A program made the translations under genes and the position numbers. Source: Flavobacterium sp. Root901 (GTDB lineage Bacteria > Bacteroidota > Bacteroidia > Flavobacteriales > Flavobacteriaceae). Taken from it: a stretch of 64,000 bases of DNA. The notes under the pieces were generated by a model. The model saw only the letters and a list, made by a program, of their open reading frames with translations. It made no database searches and was not told the DNA's origin. Below, piece after piece: positions 41,658-50,579 of this stretch; within the stretch, counting starts at the first letter, position 1, and every line of letters begins with the position of its first letter. The stretch is from NCBI RefSeq assembly GCF_001429765.1, contig NZ_LMJB01000005.1:436549-500548 (forward strand), read 5' to 3'.

Positions 41658-42767
41658 ATGGGATTTAAAAAGAAAATACGTTTTCTACATAAATGGCTCG
41701 GGTTAATTTCCGGGCTTATTGTTTTTATAGTTTGTATTACCGGTTGTGTGTTTTGTTTTCATGATGAAATAAAGGACGTTACCCGAAAAGAATGGCGTTT
41801 TGTAGAACCACAAAACAAACCATTTTTAATGCCTTCGTTATTACAGGAAAAAGCAAAAGAAATTCTCCCAAAATACAAACAATCAATGGTTTCCTATTAT
41901 GGAAAAAACCGTTCGGCAATTGTTTTTAATTATTCAGATACAGAAAATTTATACCTTTATTTTAATCCATACACAGGAAAATATTTAAAAACAGAAAATC
42001 CTAAAACTGATTTTTTTATTATTGTCGAATACATTCATTTGTATTTACTCCTTCCGGATTATATAGGAAAACATATTATTGGCGCTGCAACTATTATTTT
42101 TATTGTTTTATTAATTTCAGGAATTATTCAGTGGTGGCCCAAACGCAAAAGCGATATTAAAAGAAGTTTTACCATTAAATGGAATGCCAAATGGCGTCGG
42201 GTAAATTATGACTGGCACAATACTTCCGGATTTTATATTGCCTTAATTGCACTTGTTCTTGCCATAACAGGTTTAACTTTTACCTATGAATGGGTTGGCG
42301 ACGGAATTTACAAAACTTTTAATTTTGGCGGAGATAAGGCTGCAGAAACAAAAGCACCTGTAATCGACACCGCCAAATACAATTCAAACTCCATAATGGC
42401 TGTTGATCGCGCTTTTATTCAAACAATGAAATTACAGCCAAAAGCTGAAATGTTTTTTGTTTTATTTCCACAACAAAAAGGTGACGTTATCAATACAGGA
42501 GCTTATCCGCATACATTGCGTTATGATCATCAGAGCAATTACTATTTTCATCCGGGTGATGGAAAACTTATTCAAAGCGATCCTTATCATTCTAAAAGTT
42601 TAGGTCTCAAGGTTGTCGAAATGAATTATGGAATCCATACCGGACAAATTCTGGATTTGCCCGGAAAGATTGTCGCTTTTACAATTAGTTTAATTGCTGC
42701 TGCATTACCTGTAACTGGTTTTTTAATTTGGTTTGGAAGAAAGAAAAAGTCAAAAAAGAAGAAATAA
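41658..42767 (+). CDS. Second PepSY-TM protein, putative iron reductase
   Basis: A 369-residue PepSY_TM protein of standard size. It has four helices (about 14-36, 130-156, 190-210 and 335-360). The opening 'FLHKWLGLISGLIVFIVCITGCVFCFHDEI' is a family hallmark. 'YDWHNTSGFYIALIALVLAITGLTF' is also typical. The periplasmic part contains 'LRYDHQSNYYFHPGDGKL'. It likely passes electrons to imported ferric siderophores. It has its own candidate promoter 109 bp after the first PepSY gene and ends at a terminator. The two PepSY proteins are not close copies, which argues for different partners or substrates. Confidence 0.85.
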   Translation: MGFKKKIRFLHKWLGLISGLIVFIVCITGCVFCFHDEIKDVTRKEWRFVEPQNKPFLMPSLLQEKAKEILPKYKQSMVSYYGKNRSAIVFNYSDTENLYLYFNPYTGKYLKTENPKTDFFIIVEYIHLYLLLPDYIGKHIIGAATIIFIVLLISGIIQWWPKRKSDIKRSFTIKWNAKWRRVNYDWHNTSGFYIALIALVLAITGLTFTYEWVGDGIYKTFNFGGDKAAETKAPVIDTAKYNSNSIMAVDRAFIQTMKLQPKAEMFFVLFPQQKGDVINTGAYPHTLRYDHQSNYYFHPGDGKLIQSDPYHSKSLGLKVVEMNYGIHTGQILDLPGKIVAFTISLIAAALPVTGFLIWFGRKKKSKKKK

Positions 42768-42797
42768 AAAAACCGCTTTTATAAAGCGGTTTTTTTA
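42766..42797. terminator. Bidirectional terminator between PepSY and MORN genes
   Basis: AAAAAACCGCTTT pairs with AAAGCGGTTTTTT around a 4-nt loop between convergent genes. Confidence 0.9.
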
Positions 42798-42815
42798 TAA
42801 TTTTTCGAAACTAAA

Positions 42816-43163
42816 TTAGTTTCTGTTTGCTAAAGCATTTTTCTGTAAGTTTTTAACTGAACTTACTTTATTATCAACGTAAGCAACTTCACTTAAACTA
42901 TTTTCATTAAAGTAAATCCATTTTCCGGTTTTTACTCCGTCTGCATATTCTCCCACGGATTTTTTATTTCCACTTTCATCATATGATACCCAGACACCGT
43001 CTAATTTCCCATCCTTAAAAAAGCCTTCTTGCTGCACTTTACCATTTTCATAATAATAGGTAGCTTTTACTTTGTTTCCAACTGCTTCCAATTCCGGTTT
43101 TACTTCTTGTGCAGCTAATATTCCAGAGAACAAAACCGCTGCTAAAATTACACTCTTTTTCAT
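42816..43163 (-). CDS. Exported MORN-repeat (YwqK-like) protein
   Basis: A 115-residue protein. I start at the internal ATG 43163, which gives a signal peptide ('MKKSVILAAVLFSGILAAQ'). The longer frame to 43208 would run through the -7 box at 43203-43196. The mature part holds two to three MORN-like repeats: 'YYENGKVQQEGFFKDGKLDGVW', 'YDESGNKKSVGEYADGVKTGKW', 'YFNENSLSEVAYVD'. Such proteins are annotated as YwqK-family 'antitoxins', but in Bacteroidota most are exported and have no toxin partner, as here. Function is unknown. Confidence 0.75.
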   Translation of the reverse strand: MKKSVILAAVLFSGILAAQEVKPELEAVGNKVKATYYYENGKVQQEGFFKDGKLDGVWVSYDESGNKKSVGEYADGVKTGKWIYFNENSLSEVAYVDNKVSSVKNLQKNALANRN

Positions 43164-43195
43164 ATCTTTAGGTATTAATGTTAAGAAATCATTAC

Positions 43196-43203
43196 CAAAT
43201 ATA
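43196..43203 (-). promoter_or_regulatory. -7 box for the MORN-repeat gene
   Basis: TATATTTG on the minus strand, 33 bp ahead of ATG 43163. It decides against the longer start. Confidence 0.5.
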
Positions 43204-43290
43204 ATCAAATGTTTACATTAAAAAAACTTTTGCTTAACAATTTGGTAACATTGAATAAAAACTTAACATTGGAAATTTCCCAAAAACAAC

Positions 43291-43316
43291 AAAACCAACG
43301 CTAAGGCATTGGTTTT
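43291..43316 (-). terminator. Terminator after the TlpA-like gene
   Basis: AAAACCAA pairs with TTGGTTTT, extended by GC/GC past a one-base mismatch, and is followed on the minus strand by TGTTGTTTTT. Confidence 0.6.
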
Positions 43317-43373
43317 ACTGGGATTTTAGTCAATAACTAAAATTACGATAACGTTATAAATTTTGTCAATAAT

Positions 43374-44369
43374 TTAGTTCAATAATGCATCTAACTGCTT
43401 TTGAAGCTCTGGAGAAGAAGGTCTTTCAGCATCTGAATTTAAAATATTTCCTTTTGGATCAATTAAAATAAATCTCGGAATTCCGGTAACACCATAATTT
43501 ACAACAAACTCTGATTCCCAATCTTTATCTGCAAATAGTTGTACACCTCCTAAATTTTTATCGGTTACAAATTTTTTCCATTTTTCATTGTCTTTCGCTT
43601 TATCAATAGAAATACTCACAAACTCAATATTTTTTCCGTGATATTTTTCTTCAATCTTTTGCAAATAAGGAATTTCGGCTCTGCAAGGTGCACACCAAGT
43701 TGCCCAAAGATCAATATAAACGTATTTTCCTTTTAAATCGGCAAGTTTGGTTTTTCCGCCTTTAAAGTTTTCATAATCAAATTGAGGAGAAGTTTTTCCA
43801 ACCATTTTTTTTGCGCTGGCAGTTCTTTCATATTCCTGATACGCATATTGGCTAAAACTTTCAAAACTGGTTTTTAGCGCCGTTTTAAATTCCGGATCAA
43901 AGTCGCCTTTTTCTAAGTTTTCAAGATCTGTCTTTTTCTTTGTTTCCAAAAGTGCCAAAAATTCTGCTGACTCTTTAGCAAATGCTTCATTTTGAAATTT
44001 TTCGTCTTTTAAAGCCTGCTGTGCCAAAAAGTTGCTTTCATTTACACCTTTACCTTTATATAAAATAGTCTCATCAAATTCTTTTGCATTCATCGTTAAA
44101 TTAACATCAGAATCTGGTTTTAAATAAAGATTAGAAGATTCTGTACCGTCAGAAAACATATAAAATCCTTTTGGAGCTTCAAAAGCGGCAGTAAAAACTC
44201 CTTTTTTATCAATTGGAATAACTTGTTTAAAATTATTTCTTCCTTTAATAACTAAGGTATCACTGTTTCTATTCTCAATTTTGGCTGTAAATTTTATTTG
44301 ATTTTTGGCTTGACCAATGACATTCAATGCGCTAAAAATCAACAGACCGGTCACAAAAAGTTTTTTCAT
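43374..44369 (-). CDS. Exported TlpA/ResA-like thiol-disulfide protein with DUF4369 region
   Basis: I start at ATG 44369, giving a signal peptide ('MKKLFVTGLLIFSALNVIG') and 331 residues; the open frame continues 34 codons further without one. The N-terminal half (about 25-125) resembles the DUF4369 domain common in Bacteroidota ('FTAKIENRNSDTLVIKG...LYLKPDSDVNLTMN'). A helical linker follows. The last 140 residues form a TlpA-type thioredoxin fold with the active site 'WATWCAPCRAEIPYL'. It probably reduces disulfides in periplasmic proteins. It diverges from aspS. Confidence 0.88.
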   Translation of the reverse strand: MKKLFVTGLLIFSALNVIGQAKNQIKFTAKIENRNSDTLVIKGRNNFKQVIPIDKKGVFTAAFEAPKGFYMFSDGTESSNLYLKPDSDVNLTMNAKEFDETILYKGKGVNESNFLAQQALKDEKFQNEAFAKESAEFLALLETKKKTDLENLEKGDFDPEFKTALKTSFESFSQYAYQEYERTASAKKMVGKTSPQFDYENFKGGKTKLADLKGKYVYIDLWATWCAPCRAEIPYLQKIEEKYHGKNIEFVSISIDKAKDNEKWKKFVTDKNLGGVQLFADKDWESEFVVNYGVTGIPRFILIDPKGNILNSDAERPSSPELQKQLDALLN

Positions 44370-44395
44370 AGTATTAAAGTTTGTTTTTAGTGATT

Positions 44396-44403
44396 CAAAT
44401 CTA
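44396..44403 (-). promoter_or_regulatory. -7 box for the TlpA-like gene
   Basis: TAGATTTG on the minus strand, 27 bp ahead of ATG 44369; it lies inside the longer open frame and supports the shorter start. Confidence 0.45.
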
Positions 44404-44499
44404 AAGAAATAACAGCTTTGAAATTTCAGAATTAACAAAATATTTAAAATTATGTACATCAAGTTTATCACTTTGCTATATTATCTTGAATTTTGTATT

Positions 44500-44507
44500 T
44501 ACTTTTG
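44500..44507 (+). promoter_or_regulatory. -7 box of the aspS promoter
   Basis: TACTTTTG matches TAnnTTTG, 19 bp before ATG 44526. It overlaps the 11 extra codons of the longer frame, ruling out the start at 44493. Confidence 0.55.
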
Positions 44508-44525
44508 CAGTCTAAAATTGAGATT

Positions 44526-46277
44526 ATGTATAGAAGTCATAATTGCGGCGAATTAAACGCTTCAAATATTAATGCCGAAGTTACACTTGCGGGATGGGTT
44601 CAAAAATCACGTGATAAAGGATTTATGAATTGGGTCGATTTACGCGACCGTTATGGAATTACACAACTTATTTTCGACGAAAGTCGTACCGATAAAACCG
44701 TTTTTGAACTGGCCAAAACTCTTGGTCGTGAATTTGTAATTCAGGTAAAAGGAACTGTTATTGAGCGTGAAGCCAAAAACAAAAACATTCCGACTGGTGA
44801 AATCGAAATTTTAGTTTCAGAACTGACTATTTTAAATTCTGCATTAACGCCTCCATTTACTATTGAGGATGAAACAGACGGTGGTGAAGACATCAGAATG
44901 AAATACCGTTATTTAGATATTCGTAGAAATCCGGTAAAAAATAGTTTATTGTTTCGTCATAAAGTAGCGATGGAAGTTCGTAAATATCTATCAGATTTAG
45001 ATTTTTGCGAAGTTGAAACGCCTTATTTAATCAAATCGACTCCGGAAGGAGCAAGAGATTTCGTTGTACCAAGCCGTATGAACGAAGGTCAGTTTTATGC
45101 TTTACCGCAATCGCCGCAAACTTTCAAACAGCTTTTGATGGTGGGTGGAATGGATAAATATTTTCAAATTGTAAAATGTTTCCGTGACGAGGATTTACGT
45201 GCAGACCGCCAGCCGGAGTTTACACAAATTGACTGCGAAATGGCATTTGTGGAACAAGAAGACATTTTGAATGTTTTTGAAGGATTGACAAGACATTTAT
45301 TAAAAGAAATAAAAGGTATTGAAGTAGATAAATTCCCAAGAATTACCTACGATTATGCGATGAAAACATACGGAAATGACAAACCGGACATTCGTTTCGG
45401 GATGAAATTTGGAGAATTAAACCAATTTGCACAACACAAAGAATTCCCAGTTTTTAATTCGGCTGAATTAGTAGTGGGAATTGCAGTTCCGGGAGCAGGA
45501 AATTATACCCGTAAAGAAATCGACGGATTAATTGACTGGGTAAAACGTCCCCAAGTTGGCGCTTCGGGAATGGTTTACGTGAAATGCAATGAAGACGGAA
45601 CTTTCAAATCGTCTGTAGATAAATTTTACGATCAGGACGATTTAACTAATTGGGCAAAAGCTACAGAAGCAAATCCGGGCGATATGATTTTTGTACTTTC
45701 CGGACCTGCAAACAAAACCCGTGCGCAATTATCTGCGCTTCGTATGGAATTAGCGACTCGTTTAGGATTGCGTAATCCTGAAGAGTTTGCTCCTTTATGG
45801 GTTGTAGATTTCCCATTGTTAGAACTTGATGAAGAAAGCGGTCGTTATCATGCTATGCATCATCCATTTACGTCTCCAAAGCCGGAAGATATTGCTTTAT
45901 TAGAAACGGATCCCGGAAATGTACGTGCAAATGCATACGACATGGTTTTAAATGGAAACGAAATTGGCGGAGGATCCATTCGTATTCATGATAAAGCAAC
46001 ACAGCAATTAATGTTTAAATATTTGGGTTTTAGTGAAGAAGAAGCAAAAGCTCAGTTTGGATTCCTGATGGATGCTTTTCAGTTTGGAGCACCGCCGCAT
46101 GGAGGACTTGCTTTTGGATTAGATCGTTTGGTAGCTATTTTAGGAGGTCAGGAAACGATTAGGGATTTTATTGCATTCCCTAAAAATAATTCCGGCCGCG
46201 ATGTAATGATCGATGCACCTGCTGCAATCGATGAGGCACAATTAAAAGAATTACACATAAAAATTGATTCTATATAA
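44526..46277 (+). CDS. aspS: Aspartate--tRNA ligase
   Basis: A 583-residue class II synthetase that charges tRNA-Asp. I use ATG 44526 ('[15 protein letters not shown]'). The anticodon-binding OB domain is residues 1-105. Motif 2 is '[21 protein letters not shown]' and motif 3 is '[15 protein letters not shown]'. The bacterial GAD insertion lies between them (about 285-410), with '[13 protein letters not shown]' at its start. Length is normal for the bacterial type. Whether it also charges tRNA-Asn cannot be read from the sequence. It diverges from the TlpA-like gene and ends at a terminator. Confidence 0.97.
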   Translation: MYRSHNCGELNASNINAEVTLAGWVQKSRDKGFMNWVDLRDRYGITQLIFDESRTDKTVFELAKTLGREFVIQVKGTVIEREAKNKNIPTGEIEILVSELTILNSALTPPFTIEDETDGGEDIRMKYRYLDIRRNPVKNSLLFRHKVAMEVRKYLSDLDFCEVETPYLIKSTPEGARDFVVPSRMNEGQFYALPQSPQTFKQLLMVGGMDKYFQIVKCFRDEDLRADRQPEFTQIDCEMAFVEQEDILNVFEGLTRHLLKEIKGIEVDKFPRITYDYAMKTYGNDKPDIRFGMKFGELNQFAQHKEFPVFNSAELVVGIAVPGAGNYTRKEIDGLIDWVKRPQVGASGMVYVKCNEDGTFKSSVDKFYDQDDLTNWAKATEANPGDMIFVLSGPANKTRAQLSALRMELATRLGLRNPEEFAPLWVVDFPLLELDEESGRYHAMHHPFTSPKPEDIALLETDPGNVRANAYDMVLNGNEIGGGSIRIHDKATQQLMFKYLGFSEEEAKAQFGFLMDAFQFGAPPHGGLAFGLDRLVAILGGQETIRDFIAFPKNNSGRDVMIDAPAAIDEAQLKELHIKIDSI

Positions 46278-46300
46278 AATAAAGAATTTTAAAATTCCTA

Positions 46301-46332
46301 AAAAGCGGCTGAAATTTTCCAGCCGCTTTTTT
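46301..46332 (+). terminator. Terminator after aspS
   Basis: AAAAGCGGCT pairs with AGCCGCTTTT around a 10-nt loop, followed by two more T residues. It is the main feature of the 306-bp gap before the cold-shock gene. The rest of the gap is A/T-rich, with a 12-bp direct repeat ATTCCTACAATT (46387 and 46412). Confidence 0.85.
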
Positions 46333-46546
46333 ATTTTTCGAAAAGTATAAAAATAATCCTAAAATATTGATTTTTAAAAATATCAAATTCCTACAATTCA
46401 CTTGTTTTTATATTCCTACAATTAATGATTCTCAAATATTGGTGTTTTCTGTATAAATTGACGCAATAAACTACGTAAAAACACTGTAAATCAATAATTT
46501 TTACAAAATTTTAACAGGTATATGTCTTTTATATGGATTTAAATAT

Positions 46547-46554
46547 TACATTTG
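46547..46554 (+). promoter_or_regulatory. -7 box of the cold-shock gene promoter
   Basis: TACATTTG, 29 bp before the ATG. The leader would be only about 23 nt, much shorter than the long regulatory leader of E. coli cspA. Confidence 0.5.
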
Positions 46555-46583
46555 TTTTATTATAAATTATTATTACAATTACA

Positions 46584-46778
46584 ATGCGTACAGGTACAGT
46601 AAAATTTTTCAATGAATCTAAAGGTTATGGATTCATTACAGACGAAGAAACAGGAAAGGACATCTTCGTTCACGCTTCAGGAATTAACGCGGAAGAATTA
46701 CGCGAAGGTGACCGTGTAAGCTACGAAGAAGAAGAAGGAAGAAAAGGGAAAGTTGCTGCTAAAGTAGCAGTAATCTAA
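46584..46778 (+). CDS. Cold-shock-domain protein, CspA family
   Basis: A 64-residue single cold-shock domain that binds single-stranded nucleic acid and acts as an RNA chaperone. RNP1 ('KGYGFIT') and RNP2 ('DIFVHAS') are intact, as are the opening 'TGTVKFFNESKGYGF' aromatics. The acidic stretch 'YEEEEGRKGK' near the end is a little unusual. It is monocistronic: promoter, gene, then a strong terminator at 46821. Whether it is cold-induced or constitutive is not visible. Confidence 0.95.
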   Translation: MRTGTVKFFNESKGYGFITDEETGKDIFVHASGINAEELREGDRVSYEEEEGRKGKVAAKVAVI

Positions 46779-46820
46779 GAAAAATATAGCAATTTATTTT
46801 TTTTGCCTCTGAATGGTTTT

Positions 46821-46856
46821 AAAAACGTTTCGATTAATTTCGAAACGTTTTTTTTT
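46821..46856 (+). terminator. Terminator after the cold-shock gene
   Basis: AAAAACGTTTCG pairs with CGAAACGTTTTT, with four more T residues behind it. Confidence 0.9.
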
Positions 46857-46959
46857 AGTCTATTTCTTAAAAAAATATTAAAAAAACCAACCGTTATTTA
46901 TAATCAATAAAAATTACAGGTAAACATGGTTTTCGAAGGTACTTATGTCCTCCTTTAGT

Positions 46960-46990
46960 TTGTGATTTACGTAGTTGAAAGTTATCTTTG
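46960..46990 (+). promoter_or_regulatory. Promoter of the nuo operon
   Basis: TTG (46960-46962), 20 bp, then TATCTTTG (46983-46990): a full consensus match. Predicted start near 46997, 25 nt before ATG 47022. The longer nuoA frame from 46962 would run through both boxes. Confidence 0.75.
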
Positions 46991-47021
46991 TGGCTTATTC
47001 TTAAGTAAAAAAGCTAAGCTT

Positions 47022-47387
47022 ATGCAATCTGATCAATACAGTTACATTCCTATCTTAATGCAGTTCATTCTAGCCGTAGGTTTTGTGGTAGGAACAATCA
47101 TTATTTCTGGAAAATTAGGCCCAAAAAGAACCTCTGAAGTTAAAGATAAAAACTTCGAGTGCGGTATCGAATCTGTCGGTAATGCCCGCATTCCTTTTTC
47201 TGTAAAATATTTCCTTGTTGCTATCTTGTTTGTATTGTTTGACGTAGAGGTAATTTTCCTTTACCCGTGGGCAGTAAACTTTAAAGATCTTGGCGTAGAA
47301 GGAATGCTGAAAATGGTTGTTTTCATGGCATTACTTTTAGTTGGATTTTTCTACATCATCAAAAAGAAAGCTTTAGAGTGGGAATAA
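47022..47387 (+). CDS. nuoA: NADH-quinone oxidoreductase subunit A
   Basis: A 121-residue membrane subunit of complex I with three helices. I use ATG 47022 ('MQSDQYSYIPILMQF'). The conserved loop 'KNFECGIESVGNARIPFSVKYFLVAILFVLFDVEVIFLYPW' carries the redox-state-dependent cysteine and the acidic residues of helix 2. It is the first gene of the fourteen-gene operon, directly behind a consensus promoter. The 149-bp gap to nuoB holds a 23-nt hairpin repeat. Confidence 0.96.
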   Translation: MQSDQYSYIPILMQFILAVGFVVGTIIISGKLGPKRTSEVKDKNFECGIESVGNARIPFSVKYFLVAILFVLFDVEVIFLYPWAVNFKDLGVEGMLKMVVFMALLLVGFFYIIKKKALEWE

Positions 47388-47398
47388 ATATTTTAAAG

Positions 47399-47531
47399 TT
47401 TAGATTGTTGATTTTAGATTTATCTAAAAACTCCGATGTAAAGTTTGAAATTAAAATTAAACTGATTTAAAAAATTGATTTTCTATTTTCAGGATTTACC
47501 CAAATCTAAAATCTAAAATCAGAAATCTAAA
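47399..47531. repeat. Inverted heptamer repeat between nuoA and nuoB
   Basis: A 23-nt arm at 47399-47421 pairs with 47509-47531 at 21 of 23 positions. The right arm is built of ATCTAAA words, three in a row plus a diverged one. Confidence 0.75.
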
Positions 47532-47536
47532 ATAAA

Positions 47537-48085
47537 ATGAGCGATTCAAATGTAAATATGGTTGCGCCACCGGAAGGAGTTGTAGGAGAAGGTTTCTTCG
47601 CTACAAAACTAAATGATGTTGTTGGTTTGGCACGCGCGAATTCTCTTTGGCCTTTACCTTTCGCAACATCTTGCTGCGGAATTGAGTTTATGGCAACAAT
47701 GGCATCACATTATGATTTAGCACGATTTGGATCTGAGCGTGTGAGTTTTTCTCCCCGTCAGGCTGACATGTTATTAGTAATGGGAACTATTTCTAAAAAA
47801 ATGGCTCCAATTTTAAGACAGGTTTACGAACAAATGTCTGAGCCACGCTGGGTAATTGCTGTTGGTGCATGTGCTTCTTCAGGAGGTGTTTTCGACACTT
47901 ACTCAGTTCTGCAGGGAATTGATAAGGTAATTCCGGTAGATGTTTATGTTCCCGGATGTCCTCCAAGACCAGAACAAATTGTTGATGGAGTAATGAGATT
48001 ACAAGAATTGGTAAAAAGTGAATCTGTCAGACGCAGAAGCTCACCAGAATACCAGGAATTATTAGCTTCATATAATATCTCATAA
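47537..48085 (+). CDS. nuoB: NADH-quinone oxidoreductase subunit B
   Basis: A 182-residue peripheral subunit carrying cluster N2, the last iron-sulfur centre before quinone. Its ligands are visible as the tandem cysteines in 'ATSCCGIEF', then 'GACASSGG' and 'PGCPPRPE'. A non-conserved N-terminal 30 residues precede them. nuoC starts 1 bp after its stop, so the two are co-translated. Confidence 0.97.
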   Translation: MSDSNVNMVAPPEGVVGEGFFATKLNDVVGLARANSLWPLPFATSCCGIEFMATMASHYDLARFGSERVSFSPRQADMLLVMGTISKKMAPILRQVYEQMSEPRWVIAVGACASSGGVFDTYSVLQGIDKVIPVDVYVPGCPPRPEQIVDGVMRLQELVKSESVRRRSSPEYQELLASYNIS

Positions 48086-48086
48086 G

Positions 48087-48608
48087 ATGGCTTTAGAAAA
48101 TACCCTGATTCAAGATAAACTTACAGAAACATTTAATAACGATGTTTTTAACTTTCAGCAAGAAAGAGATATTTTTACTTTAGAAGCATCTGCTGATAAA
48201 ATTACGGCATTAATTCTATTCTTAAAAAACGATACTGAACTGCGTTTTAACTTTTTAACAGATTTATGCGGAATTCATTATCCCGATAATGATTCTGAGC
48301 GTCAGTTTGCAATTGTATATCATTTACATAACTGGTATGAAAATAAACGTCTTCGAATTAAAGTTTATCTGAATGGCGAAAAACCTGAAATTAAATCTAT
48401 TTCAAATATCTTCTTAAGTGCAAACTGGATGGAAAGAGAAACATACGATTTCTTTGGAATCAATTTTATTGGTCACCCGCAATTGAAACGTATTTTGAAT
48501 ATGGATGAAATGATGTCTTTCCCAATGAGAAAAGAATTTCCAATGGAAGACAGTGGAAGAACTGATAAAGACGACAGATTCTTCGGAAGAACAGTATCAA
48601 ATAGCTAA
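48087..48608 (+). CDS. nuoC: NADH-quinone oxidoreductase subunit C
   Basis: A 173-residue 30-kDa-type subunit of the hydrophilic arm, separate from NuoD (not the fused NuoCD of enterobacteria). The signature 'NWMERETYDFFGINFIGHPQLKRIL' is near the C-terminus. It supports the quinone pocket together with NuoB and NuoD. nuoD follows after 18 bp. Confidence 0.95.
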   Translation: MALENTLIQDKLTETFNNDVFNFQQERDIFTLEASADKITALILFLKNDTELRFNFLTDLCGIHYPDNDSERQFAIVYHLHNWYENKRLRIKVYLNGEKPEIKSISNIFLSANWMERETYDFFGINFIGHPQLKRILNMDEMMSFPMRKEFPMEDSGRTDKDDRFFGRTVSNS

Positions 48609-48626
48609 ATAATTCAACATTATAAA

Positions 48627-49865
48627 ATGTCAGAACTATTATTACCACCAGAGCATCGTTATGCTAAAATAATTAAGGAGAAACTAAACGAAGACGGAAG
48701 CGAACTTTCTGTACTAAATTTAGGTCCTACTCACCCGGCAACCCACGGTATTTTCCAAAATATCTTATTGATGGATGGTGAAAGAATTTTAGAAGCTGAA
48801 CCAACTATTGGTTACATTCACAGAGCTTTTGAAAAAATTGCCGAAAATCGTCCTTTTTATCAAATTACACCTCTTACTGACCGTATGAACTATTGCTCCT
48901 CTCCTATTAACAATATGGGATGGTGGATGACTCTGGAAAAACTGTTAGGCATTGAAGTTCCAAAAAGAGCACAGTACTTAAGAGTTATTGTAATGGAGCT
49001 TGCGCGTATTACAGATCACTTAATCTGTAATTCTATTCTTGGTGTTGATACTGGTGCATATACCGGATTCTTATATGTTTTTCAATTTAGAGAAAAGATT
49101 TACGAAATCTACGAAGAAATTTGTGGTGCTCGTTTAACAACCAATATGGGAAGAATTGGCGGTTTTGAAAGAGACTGGTCTCCGGAAGCTTTTAAAAAAC
49201 TAGATACTTTCCTTGAAGAATTTCCAGTTGCCTGGAAAGAATTCGAAAACTTATTCGAAAGAAACAGAATTTTCCTTGACAGAACTGTAAACGTAGGTGC
49301 AATCTCAGCAGAGAAAGCAATGGCTTACGGATTTACAGGTCCAAACCTTCGTGCTGCAGGTGTTGATTATGACGTTCGCGTAGCGCAGCCTTACTCATCT
49401 TATGAAGATTTTGATTTTATTGTCCCTGTTGGAAAATCAGGAGATACATACGATCGTTTCTGTGTTCGTAATGCTGAAGTTTGGGAAAGTTTAAGCATTA
49501 TTCGTCAAGCTTTGGATAAAATGCCAGCTGGAAACGAATACCATGCTGAAGTTCCTGATTACTACCTTCCTCCAAAAGAAGATGTATATAATTCAATGGA
49601 ATCTTTGATTTATCACTTTAAGATCGTAATGGGAGAAGTTCCTGTTCCGGTTGCCGAAATTTACCACCCGGTTGAGGGAGGAAATGGAGAACTAGGTTTT
49701 TATTTAGTAACTGACGGAAGCAGAACTCCATATAGATTACATTTCAGAAGACCTTGTTTTATTTATTACCAGGCTTATCCTGAAATGATTAAAGGAGCTT
49801 TATTATCAGATGCAATTGTTATTCTTTCAAGTTTAAATGTAATTGCAGGAGAATTAGACGCGTAA
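48627..49865 (+). CDS. nuoD: NADH-quinone oxidoreductase subunit D
   Basis: A 412-residue 49-kDa-type subunit that lines the quinone-binding site. The hallmark 'LNLGPTHPATHGIFQNIL' contains the quinone-head histidine, and 'GAYTGFLYVFQFREKIYEIYE' and 'DGSRTPYRLHFRRPCF' also match. Length is typical. The 182-bp gap to nuoE contains the longest heptamer hairpin of the window. Confidence 0.97.
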   Translation: MSELLLPPEHRYAKIIKEKLNEDGSELSVLNLGPTHPATHGIFQNILLMDGERILEAEPTIGYIHRAFEKIAENRPFYQITPLTDRMNYCSSPINNMGWWMTLEKLLGIEVPKRAQYLRVIVMELARITDHLICNSILGVDTGAYTGFLYVFQFREKIYEIYEEICGARLTTNMGRIGGFERDWSPEAFKKLDTFLEEFPVAWKEFENLFERNRIFLDRTVNVGAISAEKAMAYGFTGPNLRAAGVDYDVRVAQPYSSYEDFDFIVPVGKSGDTYDRFCVRNAEVWESLSIIRQALDKMPAGNEYHAEVPDYYLPPKEDVYNSMESLIYHFKIVMGEVPVPVAEIYHPVEGGNGELGFYLVTDGSRTPYRLHFRRPCFIYYQAYPEMIKGALLSDAIVILSSLNVIAGELDA

Positions 49866-49868
49866 AGA

Positions 49869-50042
49869 ATTTTAGATTTAAGATTTTAGATTTTAGATTG
49901 CTTTGCAAATTTTAGAATTTAGATTTATAAATCTAACCTTATATAAAGATTGAAGAATCTAAAACTTAAACACAGATTGCAGAATACGGATTGTAGATAA
50001 AGATTTGAAAAAATCTAAAATCTAAAATCTAAAATCTAAAAT
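49869..50042. repeat. ATCTAAA heptamer array and 31-bp hairpin between nuoD and nuoE
   Basis: Positions 49869-49899 are complementary to 50012-50042 at 30 of 31 bases. The right arm is four exact head-to-tail copies of a 7-nt word (ATCTAAA). The 112 bp between the arms carry weaker copies (AATTTAGATTTATAAATCTAA). No reading frame is seen. Confidence 0.8.
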
Positions 50043-50047
50043 TAAAA

Positions 50048-50578
50048 ATGGAACGTAAACATTACAAACAAGAAATAAACATGACTGAGGCATTGATCGC
50101 TCGTATCAATGAATTAATTAGTCATTATCCGGAAGGCAAACAAAAATCGGCTTTACTGCCTGTTTTGCACGAAGTGCAGGATGCGCATAACAACTGGCTT
50201 AGCATTGAATTGCAGGACAAGGTTGCCGAAATTCTTCAGATAAAACCAATTGAGGTTTATGAAGTGGTGACTTTTTACACCATGTTTAACCAAAAGCCAA
50301 TTGGAAAATATATGTTTGAGTTTTGCCAGACTTCTTGCTGCTGCTTACGTGGTGCTGAGGATTTAATGGATTACACTTCTGAAAAACTAGGAATCAAAAT
50401 GGGGGAGACAACTCCTGACGGAATGTTTACCATTGCTGGTGTAGAATGTTTAGGTGCCTGCGGATACGCTCCAATGATGCAGTTGGGAGATTTTTACAAA
50501 GAGAAACTGACAGAAGAAAAAATCGATCAGATAATAGCTGATTGCAGAGAGGATAAAATAATATTACACGATAAATAA
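50048..50578 (+). CDS. nuoE: NADH-quinone oxidoreductase subunit E
   Basis: A 176-residue thioredoxin-like [2Fe-2S] subunit of the NADH module (cluster N1a). The ligands lie in 'CQTSCCCLRG' and 'ECLGACGYAP'. 'VYEVVTFYTMFNQKPIGKY' is the usual preceding run. ATG 50048 and ATG 50081 (M12) are both possible; the first keeps the repeat just outside the gene. nuoF starts 1 bp after its stop. Confidence 0.94.
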   Translation: MERKHYKQEINMTEALIARINELISHYPEGKQKSALLPVLHEVQDAHNNWLSIELQDKVAEILQIKPIEVYEVVTFYTMFNQKPIGKYMFEFCQTSCCCLRGAEDLMDYTSEKLGIKMGETTPDGMFTIAGVECLGACGYAPMMQLGDFYKEKLTEEKIDQIIADCREDKIILHDK

Positions 50579-50579
50579 G

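Noticed and set aside
42816..43163. Toxin-antitoxin module around the YwqK-like protein
   Set aside because: The protein is exported and no toxin-like partner is adjacent.
46387..46423. 12-bp direct repeat ATTCCTACAATT before the cold-shock gene
   Set aside because: Two copies in A/T-rich DNA, far upstream of the -7 box, without symmetry; too weak to call an operator.
46278..46583. Long regulatory leader or thermosensor for the cold-shock gene
   Set aside because: The -7 box at 46547 leaves a leader of only about 23 nt, and the upstream part contains the aspS terminator.
49869..50042. CRISPR-like array from the regular ATCTAAA repeats
   Set aside because: The repeat word is 7 nt with no spacers and no cas genes are present; it is a tandem repeat with a complementary arm.
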